A program made the translations under genes and the position numbers. Positions 8,263 through 16,208 of a stretch of DNA of 28,673 bases are shown here, one piece after another. The notes under the pieces were generated by a model. The model was given only the letters and a program-made list of their open reading frames with translations. It did not search any database and was not told where the DNA came from. Position 1 is the stretch's first letter, and every line of letters begins with the position of its first letter. Source of the stretch: an uncultured Burkholderiales bacterium (GTDB taxonomy: Bacteria; Pseudomonadota; Gammaproteobacteria; Burkholderiales; Burkholderiaceae_C); the NCBI GenBank assembly GCA_903953985.1, contig CAJBLW010000041.1, positions 1-28,673 of the forward strand. The letters are read 5' to 3'.

Positions 8263-8361
8263 TTGACAATTAATCCCATGGTGAAAACCGCCGCACTCAG
8301 CCTGGACATCCTCCAGGATTTCGATCTTCCAATTTCCAACACAAACGGAGGTGTCGCATGA
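8263..8361 (+). CDS. Possible 32-residue leader peptide coupled to the hydratase gene
   Basis: A short frame opens with TTG at 8263, preceded at good distance by AGGAGA (8251-8256). It ends with a TGA that overlaps the hydratase ATG as ATGA (8358-8361). An internal ATG lies at 8278. The peptide would read MTINPMVKTAALSLDILQDF and continue for 12 residues. It resembles no family I know. The RBS and stop-start overlap suggest translational coupling, but a chance frame is quite possible. Confidence 0.35.
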   Translation: MTINPMVKTAALSLDILQDFDLPISNTNGGVA

Positions 8362-9128
8362 GCGAAAAATGCGTACGGATGGACGTCAATAACAAAGTCG
8401 CATTGGTCACGCTGGATCGGCCTCCCGTGAACGCCCTTAATAGGGAAATGCGATATCAACTCGTCGCTGTATTTGATGAAATATCTGCCCGTGAGGACAT
8501 TATGTGCGCCGTACTCACAGGCAACGGCAGTGTTTTTTGTGCAGGGGCCGACCTGAAGGACAGACCGAACAACGATATTCCAGGCGATTTCCTGGAACAC
8601 AACCGCATCACCCGTGAAACGGGGAATGCCATCCGGGAATGCGCCAAGCCAGTGATTGCCGCAGTCAATGGCGCAGCACTTGGCGCTGGTTTGGGTTTGG
8701 CGGCCTCTTGTGACATTCTTTACGCCTCGGAAAATGCCACTTTCGGGATGCCCGAAATCAATGTCGGCCTGGCCGGGGGCGCATCCATGCTGCGCACCTT
8801 GTTTGGGCGATCGACTGCCCGACGCATGTTCTTCACCGGGCAAAGGCTCACAGCAGCAGATTTGCTACGCCGCAACGTCATTGAGGATGTACTTCCCATC
8901 GAACAACTGTTGCCGGTGACCATGGAGTTGGCCTATGAAATCGCCTCAAAAGCTCCATTGGCACTGATTTACGCTAAGCGCGCGGCCAATATGGTTGATG
9001 TCATGCCGCAACGTGATGCCTACCGTTTCGAGCAGGAATTCACCATGGCGCTGTCCAAGACAGAAGATGCCCGTGAGGCACGTTTGGCCTTTATCGAAAA
9101 AAGAGCCCCTCAATTCAAAGGCCGCTGA
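8358..9128 (+). CDS. Enoyl-CoA hydratase/isomerase family protein
   Basis: This 256-residue crotonase-fold protein would hydrate or isomerise an enoyl-CoA. The oxyanion-hole loops are FCAGADLKD (about 60-68) and NGAALGAGLGLA (104-115). GMPEINVGLAGGASML holds Glu133, aligned with Glu144 of rat mitochondrial hydratase. The second hydratase glutamate (Glu164 in rat) aligns with Arg156 in TARRMFFTG, so the enzyme keeps only one of the two catalytic acids. Single-Glu members include isomerases and hydratases with altered substrates. GGAGGTG lies seven bases before the ATG. It is the first sizeable gene of the rightward operon, three bases from the CoA ligase gene. Confidence 0.9.
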   Translation: MSEKCVRMDVNNKVALVTLDRPPVNALNREMRYQLVAVFDEISAREDIMCAVLTGNGSVFCAGADLKDRPNNDIPGDFLEHNRITRETGNAIRECAKPVIAAVNGAALGAGLGLAASCDILYASENATFGMPEINVGLAGGASMLRTLFGRSTARRMFFTGQRLTAADLLRRNVIEDVLPIEQLLPVTMELAYEIASKAPLALIYAKRAANMVDVMPQRDAYRFEQEFTMALSKTEDAREARLAFIEKRAPQFKGR

Positions 9129-9131
9129 GCC

Positions 9132-11273
9132 ATGTCCGAGCCAATTCATCGTGCGCCTGGCGAGGGTATGGATGTCTTTTTCCATGCACGCAGCATGGCC
9201 GTCATCGGTGCCTCCTCTGAAATCTCCAAAATCGGCGGACGACCAATTCATCTTCTGCGCAAATATGGCTATTCAGGCAGCATTTACCCCATCAACCCAA
9301 AGGGTGGAGAAATTCAAGGTCTGAAGGCCTATACATGCCTTGCCGATACCCCGGAAGCTCCTGAGCTGGCGGTCATCGCTGTGCCAGCACAACACGCCGT
9401 GAAAGCCCTGCGTGACTGCGCCACACGCGGCGTCAAAGCTGTGGTGGTGCTGTCCTCTGGATTTTCTGAGGCGGGGCCAACCGGCATGCAATGGCAGGCT
9501 GAAATGACGGACATCGCACGCTCACATGGCATGCGGTTATTGGGTCCGAACTGTCTGGGGAGTCTGGGTGTTGCCAACAAAGTGATTGGTTCATTTTCGG
9601 TAGCACTTGAAGACCATATGCCCATGCCGGGAGGCATTGGCATCGTTTCCCAATCCGGCAACATTGGCAGCTATACCTTGCAGATTCTCGTCCAACGCGG
9701 TGTGGGTATCAGCGCAATGCTGACCACCGGCAATGAGGCCGATGTGGACTTGGCCGATGGCATTGCAGCATTGGCCTGCGATCCTCATACGCGCGTCATT
9801 TTGTGCTGTATGGAGACTTGCCGCGATGGCAACAGGTTACGCCGGGCACTGGATATAGCGCGCAAAAACAAAACACCGGTTTTCGTTTTGAAAATTGGTG
9901 CCACTGAACTGGGTCAAGCAGCTGCAGCCTCTCACACAGGCGCTCTGGCTGGATCGGATGACGTGATAGATGCGGTGTTTCGTCGCCATGGTGCGCTTCG
10001 TGTGGGCTCCCACGAAGATCTGGTGGAAATAGGTCTTGCAGCAGAACAACTTCTTCCTGATCGACTTCCACGAACCGCTGAGGCGAATTTGATTGCCGCC
10101 TCAGGCGGGTTTTGTATCATGATGGCTGACGCCATGAGCTCGGCGGGTATCGACTTACCTCCTCTGTCCCAAGCCACACAGGACAGAATTCACGCAGTTC
10201 TTCCTTCTGCAATCACCAATAACCCGCTTGATTCTTCCGCACAAATTTCAAGCAAACCCGAAACCTTGCTTGAAGTCCTGTCTTCACTTCACGAAGACTC
10301 CGGGGCGCGAGTCACCATTTTGTTCCAGTCTCTGGCTCTCTACAGCAGCCGGCTACGGGGTATTTATATCGAAGCCATGACGGCCTTGCGCTTGCGCTAT
10401 CCGCAGCGTGTTTTGATTGTGATCAGTCGAGGTCCAGACGATGCATTGAAGCAGATTCGTCAACTCGGAATCCCTGTTTTTTCAACCATTGATGCTGCAG
10501 CGCGAGGTATGGCGGGTCTTGTCAAATTGTCAGAGCTACTGGCCTCGACTGTGCCTTATGAAAGTCCAACGGTCGTCAAGCAGGATTCATTGCCACCCAT
10601 CGCGTTTCAAAATGAATACGGCGCTAAAAAGGTATTGGCGGAAGCTGGCTTTGACATACCCGTTGAGCGACAAGTCAGTTCTTTGGACGAGGCGGTGGAA
10701 GCCGCACAGGCTATGGGTTTTCCGGTGGTTCTCAAAGTGGTTTCCAAAGACCTTCCTCACAAAACCGAAGCAGGTGGGGTTGCACTGAATCTGTCCCATA
10801 CTGAAGCGGTGCGTGCAGCTTACGGTCGCATTTTGTCCAACGTAAGTCAGCATGCCCCAACGGCAAGGGTCGAAGGCATCCTGGTCGCCCCCATGCTGCA
10901 AGGTGGAATAGAACTCATCGCTGGCATCTCACGCGATCCGGTTTTCGGCCCTGTAGTCATGATCGGTATGGGGGGTATTTATGCGGAGGTACTGCACGAT
11001 GTTTGCGTGCAGGTGGCTCCCGTTTCAGAGCAAGAAGCTTTAAAAATGATTCGCTCATTGCGGCTATTTCCCCTACTTGACGGTGTACGCGGGCAGACAC
11101 CAATGGACCAGCAAGCAGCGGCGAGCCTGGTGGCCAAATTGTCAGAATTCGCCTGCCGGTACAGCGATCAGGTTGCAGAAATCGACCTCAATCCGATCCT
11201 TGTTCGCCCACGAGGTGAAGGGGTCGCCGTACTTGATGCCTTGATGATTCCTATGCATGAAAAAAGTCCGTAA
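9132..11273 (+). CDS. ADP-forming acyl-CoA synthetase (acetate-CoA ligase family), fused subunits
   Basis: This 713-residue ligase of the NDP-forming acyl-CoA synthetase family forms acyl-CoA from acid, CoA and ATP through a phosphohistidine. The domain order is a CoA-binding Rossmann domain (about 15-140, SMAVIGASSEISKIGGRP), succinyl-CoA-ligase-like domains (about 160-460, with IVSQSGNIG and SHTGALAGSDD containing the likely phospho-His268), and a C-terminal ATP-grasp domain (about 485-713, with YGAKKVLAEAGFDIP, PVVLKVVSKDLPHKTEAGGV and the ending EIDLNPILV). Alpha and beta parts are fused, as in many bacterial homologues including feruloyl- and pimeloyl-CoA synthetases. In this operon it would activate the carboxylic acid entering beta-oxidation. 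The acyl substrate cannot be predicted. Confidence 0.92.
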   Translation: MSEPIHRAPGEGMDVFFHARSMAVIGASSEISKIGGRPIHLLRKYGYSGSIYPINPKGGEIQGLKAYTCLADTPEAPELAVIAVPAQHAVKALRDCATRGVKAVVVLSSGFSEAGPTGMQWQAEMTDIARSHGMRLLGPNCLGSLGVANKVIGSFSVALEDHMPMPGGIGIVSQSGNIGSYTLQILVQRGVGISAMLTTGNEADVDLADGIAALACDPHTRVILCCMETCRDGNRLRRALDIARKNKTPVFVLKIGATELGQAAAASHTGALAGSDDVIDAVFRRHGALRVGSHEDLVEIGLAAEQLLPDRLPRTAEANLIAASGGFCIMMADAMSSAGIDLPPLSQATQDRIHAVLPSAITNNPLDSSAQISSKPETLLEVLSSLHEDSGARVTILFQSLALYSSRLRGIYIEAMTALRLRYPQRVLIVISRGPDDALKQIRQLGIPVFSTIDAAARGMAGLVKLSELLASTVPYESPTVVKQDSLPPIAFQNEYGAKKVLAEAGFDIPVERQVSSLDEAVEAAQAMGFPVVLKVVSKDLPHKTEAGGVALNLSHTEAVRAAYGRILSNVSQHAPTARVEGILVAPMLQGGIELIAGISRDPVFGPVVMIGMGGIYAEVLHDVCVQVAPVSEQEALKMIRSLRLFPLLDGVRGQTPMDQQAAASLVAKLSEFACRYSDQVAEIDLNPILVRPRGEGVAVLDALMIPMHEKSP

Positions 11274-11291
11274 AGGACTCTGAGACTTCCT

Positions 11292-12476
11292 ATGATCATT
11301 GATTTAAACCAGACCGCGGAACGGGAAAACTATCGCAGCTACGCAAAAAAATGGTTAGCCGATCATTTACCGTTGCACATGCGGGCAGACACCCTGGACT
11401 ATCGATCGCCAACCCTTGAAGAGTCTCGTCAGTGGGAATCTGAAATGTACAAGGCTGGCTTGGCGGGCATGACCTGGCCCAAAGAATATGGCGGGCATGG
11501 CCTGAGCTTGAAAGAGCACTTGGCTGTGAACAAAGAAATAGGTGCATTGCTCATGCCCGAGAGTGTGAGCTCCATCGGTAAGGAACTTGCCGGCCCCATC
11601 ATCATGACCGTAGGGACCGAAGAACAAAAAACGAATTTTCTTCCTGCTATTCTTAATATGGACAACTACTGGTGCCAAGGCTTTTCAGAGCCAGACGCCG
11701 GATCGGACTTGGCACGACTCAGAACCCGGGCCATCCCGGAGGGCGACCACTGGCGAATTAACGGTCAAAAGATCTGGACCAGTGGTGCAGCCAAGGCCCA
11801 CTACTGCCTTTTGTTGACGCGCACTGGCACGATTGCCGACAAACACCGGGGCATGCTCATGTTTGCAGTGCCCATGAACACCCCGGGGATTCGCGTTGTC
11901 CCCATCAGGTCAATTGATGGTAAAGAGTCATTTACCGAAGTATTTTTCGACGACGTGTTGGTCCCAGACTATGCCCGCCTAGGGGCTCCTGATGAAGGCT
12001 GGAATGCGGCCGTTCGAGTGCTTTCGATTGAGCGTGCCACGAATCGGATGTACCGGGCCTGGCGTTTTGAATCAGAGCTTCGTTTCCTGGTGCGTGCTTG
12101 TCGTTCAGACTCCAAGCTGTCAAAACTTCTAGAGGATGGCTATTTCCAACGGCGAATTGGCGACGTATTGGGTGAAATTGATGGACTTAAGGGTCTGGTC
12201 GAGCGCACCGTGGAACGGCTGCTACAAGGCGCCGAAATAGGAGCACTTGGATCACTGACCAAACTTTACTGGTCAGAGTGCCACCAAGCTTTCGCAGGAC
12301 TGGCTCAAAGCATCATCGGCCAAGTAACGCCCACTTCCAGTGAACTGGCACAACGCGCCAAGCAAGAGTTCACCCATGCTTACCTTTTCTCACGCGCCGA
12401 AACAATCTACGCTGGCACCTCGGAAATCCAGCTTGATTTGATCGCACAACGCATTTTGCGACTGCCCAGGGAATAA
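11292..12476 (+). CDS. Acyl-CoA dehydrogenase, large (catalytic) subunit of a probable heteromer
   Basis: This 394-residue acyl-CoA dehydrogenase has WCQGFSEPDAGSDLARLRTRA (about 127-147) and KIWTSGAAKAHYCLLLTRT for FAD and substrate. The usual C-terminal catalytic motif reads ETIYAGTSEIQ, with Ala where most enzymes have Glu. Glu247 in RVLSIERATN lies on helix G at the position used by isovaleryl-CoA dehydrogenase-type and steroid-degrading FadE26/ChsE4-type enzymes, so it probably supplies the base. The next gene encodes a shorter acyl-CoA dehydrogenase-like partner starting four bases after this stop. Paired genes of this kind make alpha2beta2 enzymes that act on bulky, often ring-bearing acyl-CoAs. 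The substrate here is unknown. Confidence 0.9.
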   Translation: MIIDLNQTAERENYRSYAKKWLADHLPLHMRADTLDYRSPTLEESRQWESEMYKAGLAGMTWPKEYGGHGLSLKEHLAVNKEIGALLMPESVSSIGKELAGPIIMTVGTEEQKTNFLPAILNMDNYWCQGFSEPDAGSDLARLRTRAIPEGDHWRINGQKIWTSGAAKAHYCLLLTRTGTIADKHRGMLMFAVPMNTPGIRVVPIRSIDGKESFTEVFFDDVLVPDYARLGAPDEGWNAAVRVLSIERATNRMYRAWRFESELRFLVRACRSDSKLSKLLEDGYFQRRIGDVLGEIDGLKGLVERTVERLLQGAEIGALGSLTKLYWSECHQAFAGLAQSIIGQVTPTSSELAQRAKQEFTHAYLFSRAETIYAGTSEIQLDLIAQRILRLPRE

Positions 12477-12480
12477 GCAC

Positions 12481-13449
12481 ATGAGCCACCAAGAAGACGG
12501 GCTTCGGCCTGAAGAGTTTGCTGAAGCGGCAGAAGCTGCCATTCAAGACGCGATAAAGGGCGAGGCCGGGCAGGTGAGCAGCACCCTGGCTGAGGCTGGA
12601 TTGCTGGGGGTTTGCACGAGCGAGAAATCAAATGGACTGGGGCTTGATCTGCGTTTTGCAATTCCCCTTGCACAGGCGGCCGGTCGGCTAAGACTGCGCT
12701 TCGCTTTGGCTGAACAGATACTTTTGGCGCGCTGTTTTGCGGGCAGTGAGATCGCATCGTCCCTGGCACTGGGATTGCAGTTGGCCACCATTGCTTGGCA
12801 AGGCTCCACAGAGGACACCTGGATCGGTCACGCCCGCCGGGTGCAAGATGCTCGCTGGCTTCTAGTCCGCCACCAGGCCGGGGCGGTTTTGCTGGATGTA
12901 TTGGATGCCCCCCGGCAATCAGACCGCAATCTGGACCCTGAAAACCCACAAGTATGGCTGAATGTGACTCAGTGTCCGGTTGTTTCGTATCTTGATCAAA
13001 ACACCACAGAAGCCCTATGGCGCGATGGCGCTCTGTTGATGGCGGCCACGGTGCATGGGGCAGCAGAATATGCTTTGAACGCAGCGGTGGAACATACCTC
13101 GACACGGGTTCAATTTGAGCGGCCTCTGTCTTCCAAACAAGCGATTCGGCATTGGTTATCGCGCATGAAGCTCTACCACGAGGCTGCCGGCACTTCAATT
13201 GCCCGAGCACTGAATGAGAATGAATGGGGAGCCACCAGAGACCCGTTTCCGGTCTTGTCCACAAACTTGAAATACGCGACTTTCATCATCGAAAAGTCAA
13301 TCCAATTGCATGGTGGTATGGGTTTCACATGGGACATTCCACTGCACCATGCACTTCGCGAAGTTCGAAAGATAGATGCAGCATGGGATGGCAGCGCATT
13401 GACACAAGACATCGGTCGTCGGTTCATGGAATCAATAGGGAGTCAATGA
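12481..13449 (+). CDS. Acyl-CoA dehydrogenase-like small subunit
   Basis: This 322-residue partner is short for a full acyl-CoA dehydrogenase (about 380) and has a reduced central domain; the TEPxAGSD-type motif is not recognisable. The C-terminal domain is kept: EHTSTRVQFERPLSSKQAIRH (Arg and Gln-Phe that contact FAD in the neighbouring subunit) and IQLHGGMGFTWDIPLHHALREV. No catalytic Glu was found in the last helices. The pattern matches the beta subunit of heteromeric acyl-CoA dehydrogenases such as ChsE5/FadE27, with catalysis in the subunit encoded just upstream. The following SDR gene starts one base after this stop. Confidence 0.87.
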   Translation: MSHQEDGLRPEEFAEAAEAAIQDAIKGEAGQVSSTLAEAGLLGVCTSEKSNGLGLDLRFAIPLAQAAGRLRLRFALAEQILLARCFAGSEIASSLALGLQLATIAWQGSTEDTWIGHARRVQDARWLLVRHQAGAVLLDVLDAPRQSDRNLDPENPQVWLNVTQCPVVSYLDQNTTEALWRDGALLMAATVHGAAEYALNAAVEHTSTRVQFERPLSSKQAIRHWLSRMKLYHEAAGTSIARALNENEWGATRDPFPVLSTNLKYATFIIEKSIQLHGGMGFTWDIPLHHALREVRKIDAAWDGSALTQDIGRRFMESIGSQ

Positions 13450-13450
13450 C

Positions 13451-14209
13451 ATGCAACTGGATATGAAAGACCGTGTGGCGCTGGTCACGGGCGCTGGTAA
13501 CGGCATAGGCAGAGCAACAGCGCGCTTACTGGCCACTCGCGGGGCCATAGTGGTCGTGAACGACCTGAAGGCGGAGTTTGTGGACCCTGTGGTGAACGAA
13601 ATCACAGAAGCGGGTGGTCAGGCTTTTGGCGTTGTGCAAAACATCGCCAGTCGTGAAGGCATTACGGCCGCAGTGCAACAGACATATGAATTCCGGGGCC
13701 GTTTCGATGTACTGGTTAACAACGCAGCATGGGTACGCTATCAGGCCATACCCGATATTCAATCTGAAACCTTGGACAGGATGCTGGATGTCGGCTTCAA
13801 TTCGGTCATTTGGGGGATTCAGGCAGCGGCTGCAGTCATGGACCCCCAACGTGGCGGCGTTATTGTGAATATCGCATCCACGGCAGCTCTTCGCTCAACA
13901 CTCAACTCCTTGGTCTATTCGGGCATCAAGGCCGGTGTGCTTGGTTTAACGCGCGCAGCCGCTGCTGAATTGGGTCATCGTCGTATCCGCGTCAATGCCG
14001 TGTGCCCCTCTGCTGTGCCGACCGAAGGCACACTGCGTAACCGCGATGCAACCCGTGACGCACTTCGTGTTGCTCGGACCCCGTTGGGCAGACTGGGAAC
14101 CGTTGAAGACATCGCGCGGGGCATTTGTTTTTTGGTAAGTGATGACGCCGCTTTCATGACCGCGCAAGCCTTGGTGCTGGATGGCGGCGTGACCTTTACC
14201 AACATTTGA
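13451..14209 (+). CDS. Short-chain dehydrogenase/reductase (classical SDR)
   Basis: This 252-residue classical SDR has TGAGNGIG (13-20) for NAD(P), Asp38 after VVVN that favours NAD, and NNAA at 90-93. Catalytic Ser143, Tyr156 and Lys160 fall in NIASTAALRSTLNSLVYSGIK. The ending LVLDGGVTF is typical. In this operon it could oxidise the hydroxyacyl-CoA made by the hydratase, or a hydroxy acid from lactone opening. It begins directly after the dehydrogenase small subunit and is followed seven bases later by the fused SDR gene, so it is surely co-transcribed. Confidence 0.92.
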   Translation: MQLDMKDRVALVTGAGNGIGRATARLLATRGAIVVVNDLKAEFVDPVVNEITEAGGQAFGVVQNIASREGITAAVQQTYEFRGRFDVLVNNAAWVRYQAIPDIQSETLDRMLDVGFNSVIWGIQAAAAVMDPQRGGVIVNIASTAALRSTLNSLVYSGIKAGVLGLTRAAAAELGHRRIRVNAVCPSAVPTEGTLRNRDATRDALRVARTPLGRLGTVEDIARGICFLVSDDAAFMTAQALVLDGGVTFTNI

Positions 14210-14216
14210 CAAGCAC

Positions 14217-15488
14217 ATGTCCATGCTTGGCCTCTCCTGCCTCAAACCAAATGGCACCGTGCTGATCACGGGTGCGGCCTCAGGCATTGGGCGGGCAACG
14301 GCGGTGCTATTTGCTCAGAGAAATTGGCGTTGCGTCTTGCTTGATCGAGCCCTGGGCCCTCTTCAGCAGTTGCAATCCGAACTGGAATCAAGTAAGGCCA
14401 ATGGGCATCTCATCATTCAGATTGACCTAACCCATGAATCGGAAATCCTTACTGTTCTTGAGGACATGCCCGATCTGGACGCCTTGGTCAACAACGCAGG
14501 CATGTCACATTCAGGTGCCAGTGCTTTGGACCCGCTTGACGGAGAAATCCCCTCTCAGTTGGTTGCCCTAAATCTGGCAGCACCGGCACGCATGGTTGAC
14601 GCCTGCGAGAGTCGCCTCCGTCCGGGGGCCCGAATTGTCAACCTCACATCTGGCGCCGCTTTACGGGCCATTCCAAATCGTGGCCTCTACAGCCCTAGCA
14701 AAGCTGGCCTGCTGGAACAAACTCGCGCCTTGGCCGCTGCAAAACCGGATTGGACGGTCACATCGCTGGCACCAGGTTTTGTGCGTACTGAACTAGTGCA
14801 AAAATTAGTTGAGAGTGGAAAACTCCATGGCCCAGATGCGCTGGCCAAAGTTCCGCTTGGCCGCATGGCGGAACCCACAGAAATAGCTGAAGCCGTTTAT
14901 TTTTTAGCGACTCAAGCTCCACCGCAATTTTCTGGTGAGAACCTCATGGTCTGTGGTGGCTCGTCGGTTTACGGCGGTAGTCAGAAACTGGCCTTGGCGG
15001 AATATACATTGTCACCTTCCGAGTCGCTACCAAGATTGAAAACCGTATCCCTCGCCTCCGATGGATGGGCAGAAGTTAGGCACGACCTTGAAGCGGAATC
15101 GCGGACATCATCTGATTCTTTTTACGAAGGCGTCATCGACGGCTCTGTACTTCTTGCAAAAACCGGGCAGATACTCAAGGCGGTTCAAATTGCCGCGATC
15201 AATTTCTTTCGAAGTCATGTGGGCCCAGCAAGTCTGACACTTCTTTTACCCTCCCGATCGGTCCAGTGGATGCACGCAGGAGATTTGGCATCAGCAAAAA
15301 TGTTGGTTTCAACGCTTGCTGTTGAATGGGGCGCAAAAGGACTACGGATCAACGCCATCGAAGTTGCTGAAAATATCACGCCATTACAGTTTTTGCCACT
15401 ATTACATTTTTTGGCAGGCACAAAAGCTCAGTATGTCACTGGGCAAACACTGTGCCTTTCTCAAAATAACCACGGGGTGCGAAGATGA
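14217..15488 (+). CDS. SDR fused to a degenerate second SDR half
   Basis: This 423-residue protein is much longer than an ordinary SDR (about 250). Residues 1 to about 252 form a complete classical SDR, with TGAASGIG (18-25), NNAG (92-95) and Ser145/Tyr158/Lys162 in NLTSGAALRAIPNRGLYSPSK. Residues about 325-415 look like the C-terminal half of another SDR: ASAKMLVSTLAVEWGAKGLRINAIEV, then LLHFLAGTKAQYVTGQTLCLS. This part has no glycine-rich cofactor motif in front. Its Lys361 survives, but the Tyr position holds Leu357, so it cannot be catalytic. It may serve as a built-in dimerisation or regulatory partner. Its stop overlaps the next ATG (ATGA), implying translational coupling. Confidence 0.85.
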   Translation: MSMLGLSCLKPNGTVLITGAASGIGRATAVLFAQRNWRCVLLDRALGPLQQLQSELESSKANGHLIIQIDLTHESEILTVLEDMPDLDALVNNAGMSHSGASALDPLDGEIPSQLVALNLAAPARMVDACESRLRPGARIVNLTSGAALRAIPNRGLYSPSKAGLLEQTRALAAAKPDWTVTSLAPGFVRTELVQKLVESGKLHGPDALAKVPLGRMAEPTEIAEAVYFLATQAPPQFSGENLMVCGGSSVYGGSQKLALAEYTLSPSESLPRLKTVSLASDGWAEVRHDLEAESRTSSDSFYEGVIDGSVLLAKTGQILKAVQIAAINFFRSHVGPASLTLLLPSRSVQWMHAGDLASAKMLVSTLAVEWGAKGLRINAIEVAENITPLQFLPLLHFLAGTKAQYVTGQTLCLSQNNHGVRR

Positions 15489-16174
15489 GCGAACAAGACC
15501 TTATGCGTGACCAGATCAGGAATGAGTTTGAACGAGAGCGGGGCTACTGGCGACCCTGGAACGATACATTGTTGCGCGAAAGACCCCACTTTCTTCAGAA
15601 TTACGCGCGCTATGCCGGACACCCTGCACGAACCGGCCCGTTGAGTGAACGCATGATCGAATTGATTTATGTGGGTTTGGATGCTTCATCCAGCCATTTG
15701 TTCGAAGCCGGGCTTCGGGTTCATATGGAAAAAGCGCTCAAAGTCGGTGCAAGCCGACAGGATATTTTTGATGTACTGCACTTGGTGGCTGGGCAGGGCA
15801 TTGAGTGCACCCTGAAAGGAATCGAAATTCTTGCAGAAGAAATATCCCAGACACAAGATGTCAAAAATGTCTCAGGCGAAAGTGCTTTTGACTGGCTGGC
15901 TTGGAATGATCCGAGTTATGCAGAGCTCACGCATTCATTAATGTCCGATGGGTTCTCAACGGAAGGCCTGAGTCCAGCAGAACGTTGCCTCGTGCAGATC
16001 GCGTTGCATGCTTGTTTTACAGCCTTCAATCCGAAAGCGCTCAGAGAACACATCCGTAAGGGCATTGAGATCGGATTGAGCAGTGCCCAAACTTTGCAAT
16101 CCATTCAGTTGGGTGCCCATTTATCCGTGCACGGCACTGCGTTAGGTGCTCAAGTTTTCGAAACCTTGAATTGA
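15485..16174 (+). CDS. Carboxymuconolactone decarboxylase/AhpD-fold protein, two repeats
   Basis: This 229-residue all-helical protein has two copies of the carboxymuconolactone decarboxylase-like fold. The first is around 30-110 (LSERMIELIYVGLDASS...RVHMEKALKVGASRQDIFDVL) and the second around 150-225 (LSPAERCLVQIALHACFT...REHIRKGIEIGLSSAQTLQSI). The CxxC redox pair of AhpD peroxidases is absent from both, so peroxidase activity is unlikely; His in RVHME and REHIR is kept. Members of this family occur in aromatic and terpenoid catabolic operons as decarboxylases or of unknown role. It is the last gene of the coupled operon (ATGA overlap with the SDR fusion) and lies about 35 bases before the first Bug gene. 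Confidence 0.83.
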   Translation: MSEQDLMRDQIRNEFERERGYWRPWNDTLLRERPHFLQNYARYAGHPARTGPLSERMIELIYVGLDASSSHLFEAGLRVHMEKALKVGASRQDIFDVLHLVAGQGIECTLKGIEILAEEISQTQDVKNVSGESAFDWLAWNDPSYAELTHSLMSDGFSTEGLSPAERCLVQIALHACFTAFNPKALREHIRKGIEIGLSSAQTLQSIQLGAHLSVHGTALGAQVFETLN

Positions 16175-16208
16175 TATTGATTTTTTAACACACCCAAAGG
16201 AGACAAGC

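Noticed and set aside
8263..8291. TTGACAATTAATC at 8263 resembling the -35 region of the trp/tac promoter
   Set aside because: No acceptable -10 hexamer lies 16-18 bases downstream, and the same bases can be read as a leader ORF start; kept only as a weak coincidence.
8202..8843. Long minus-strand reading frame (213 aa) opposite the hydratase gene
   Set aside because: It overlaps the well-supported enoyl-CoA hydratase on the other strand, has no recognisable domain, and its composition fits a shadow of that gene.
12407..13264. 285-residue minus-strand frame opposite the acyl-CoA dehydrogenase small subunit
   Set aside because: It is Pro/Arg/Ser-rich without motifs, while the plus strand carries clear family motifs; treated as a shadow frame.
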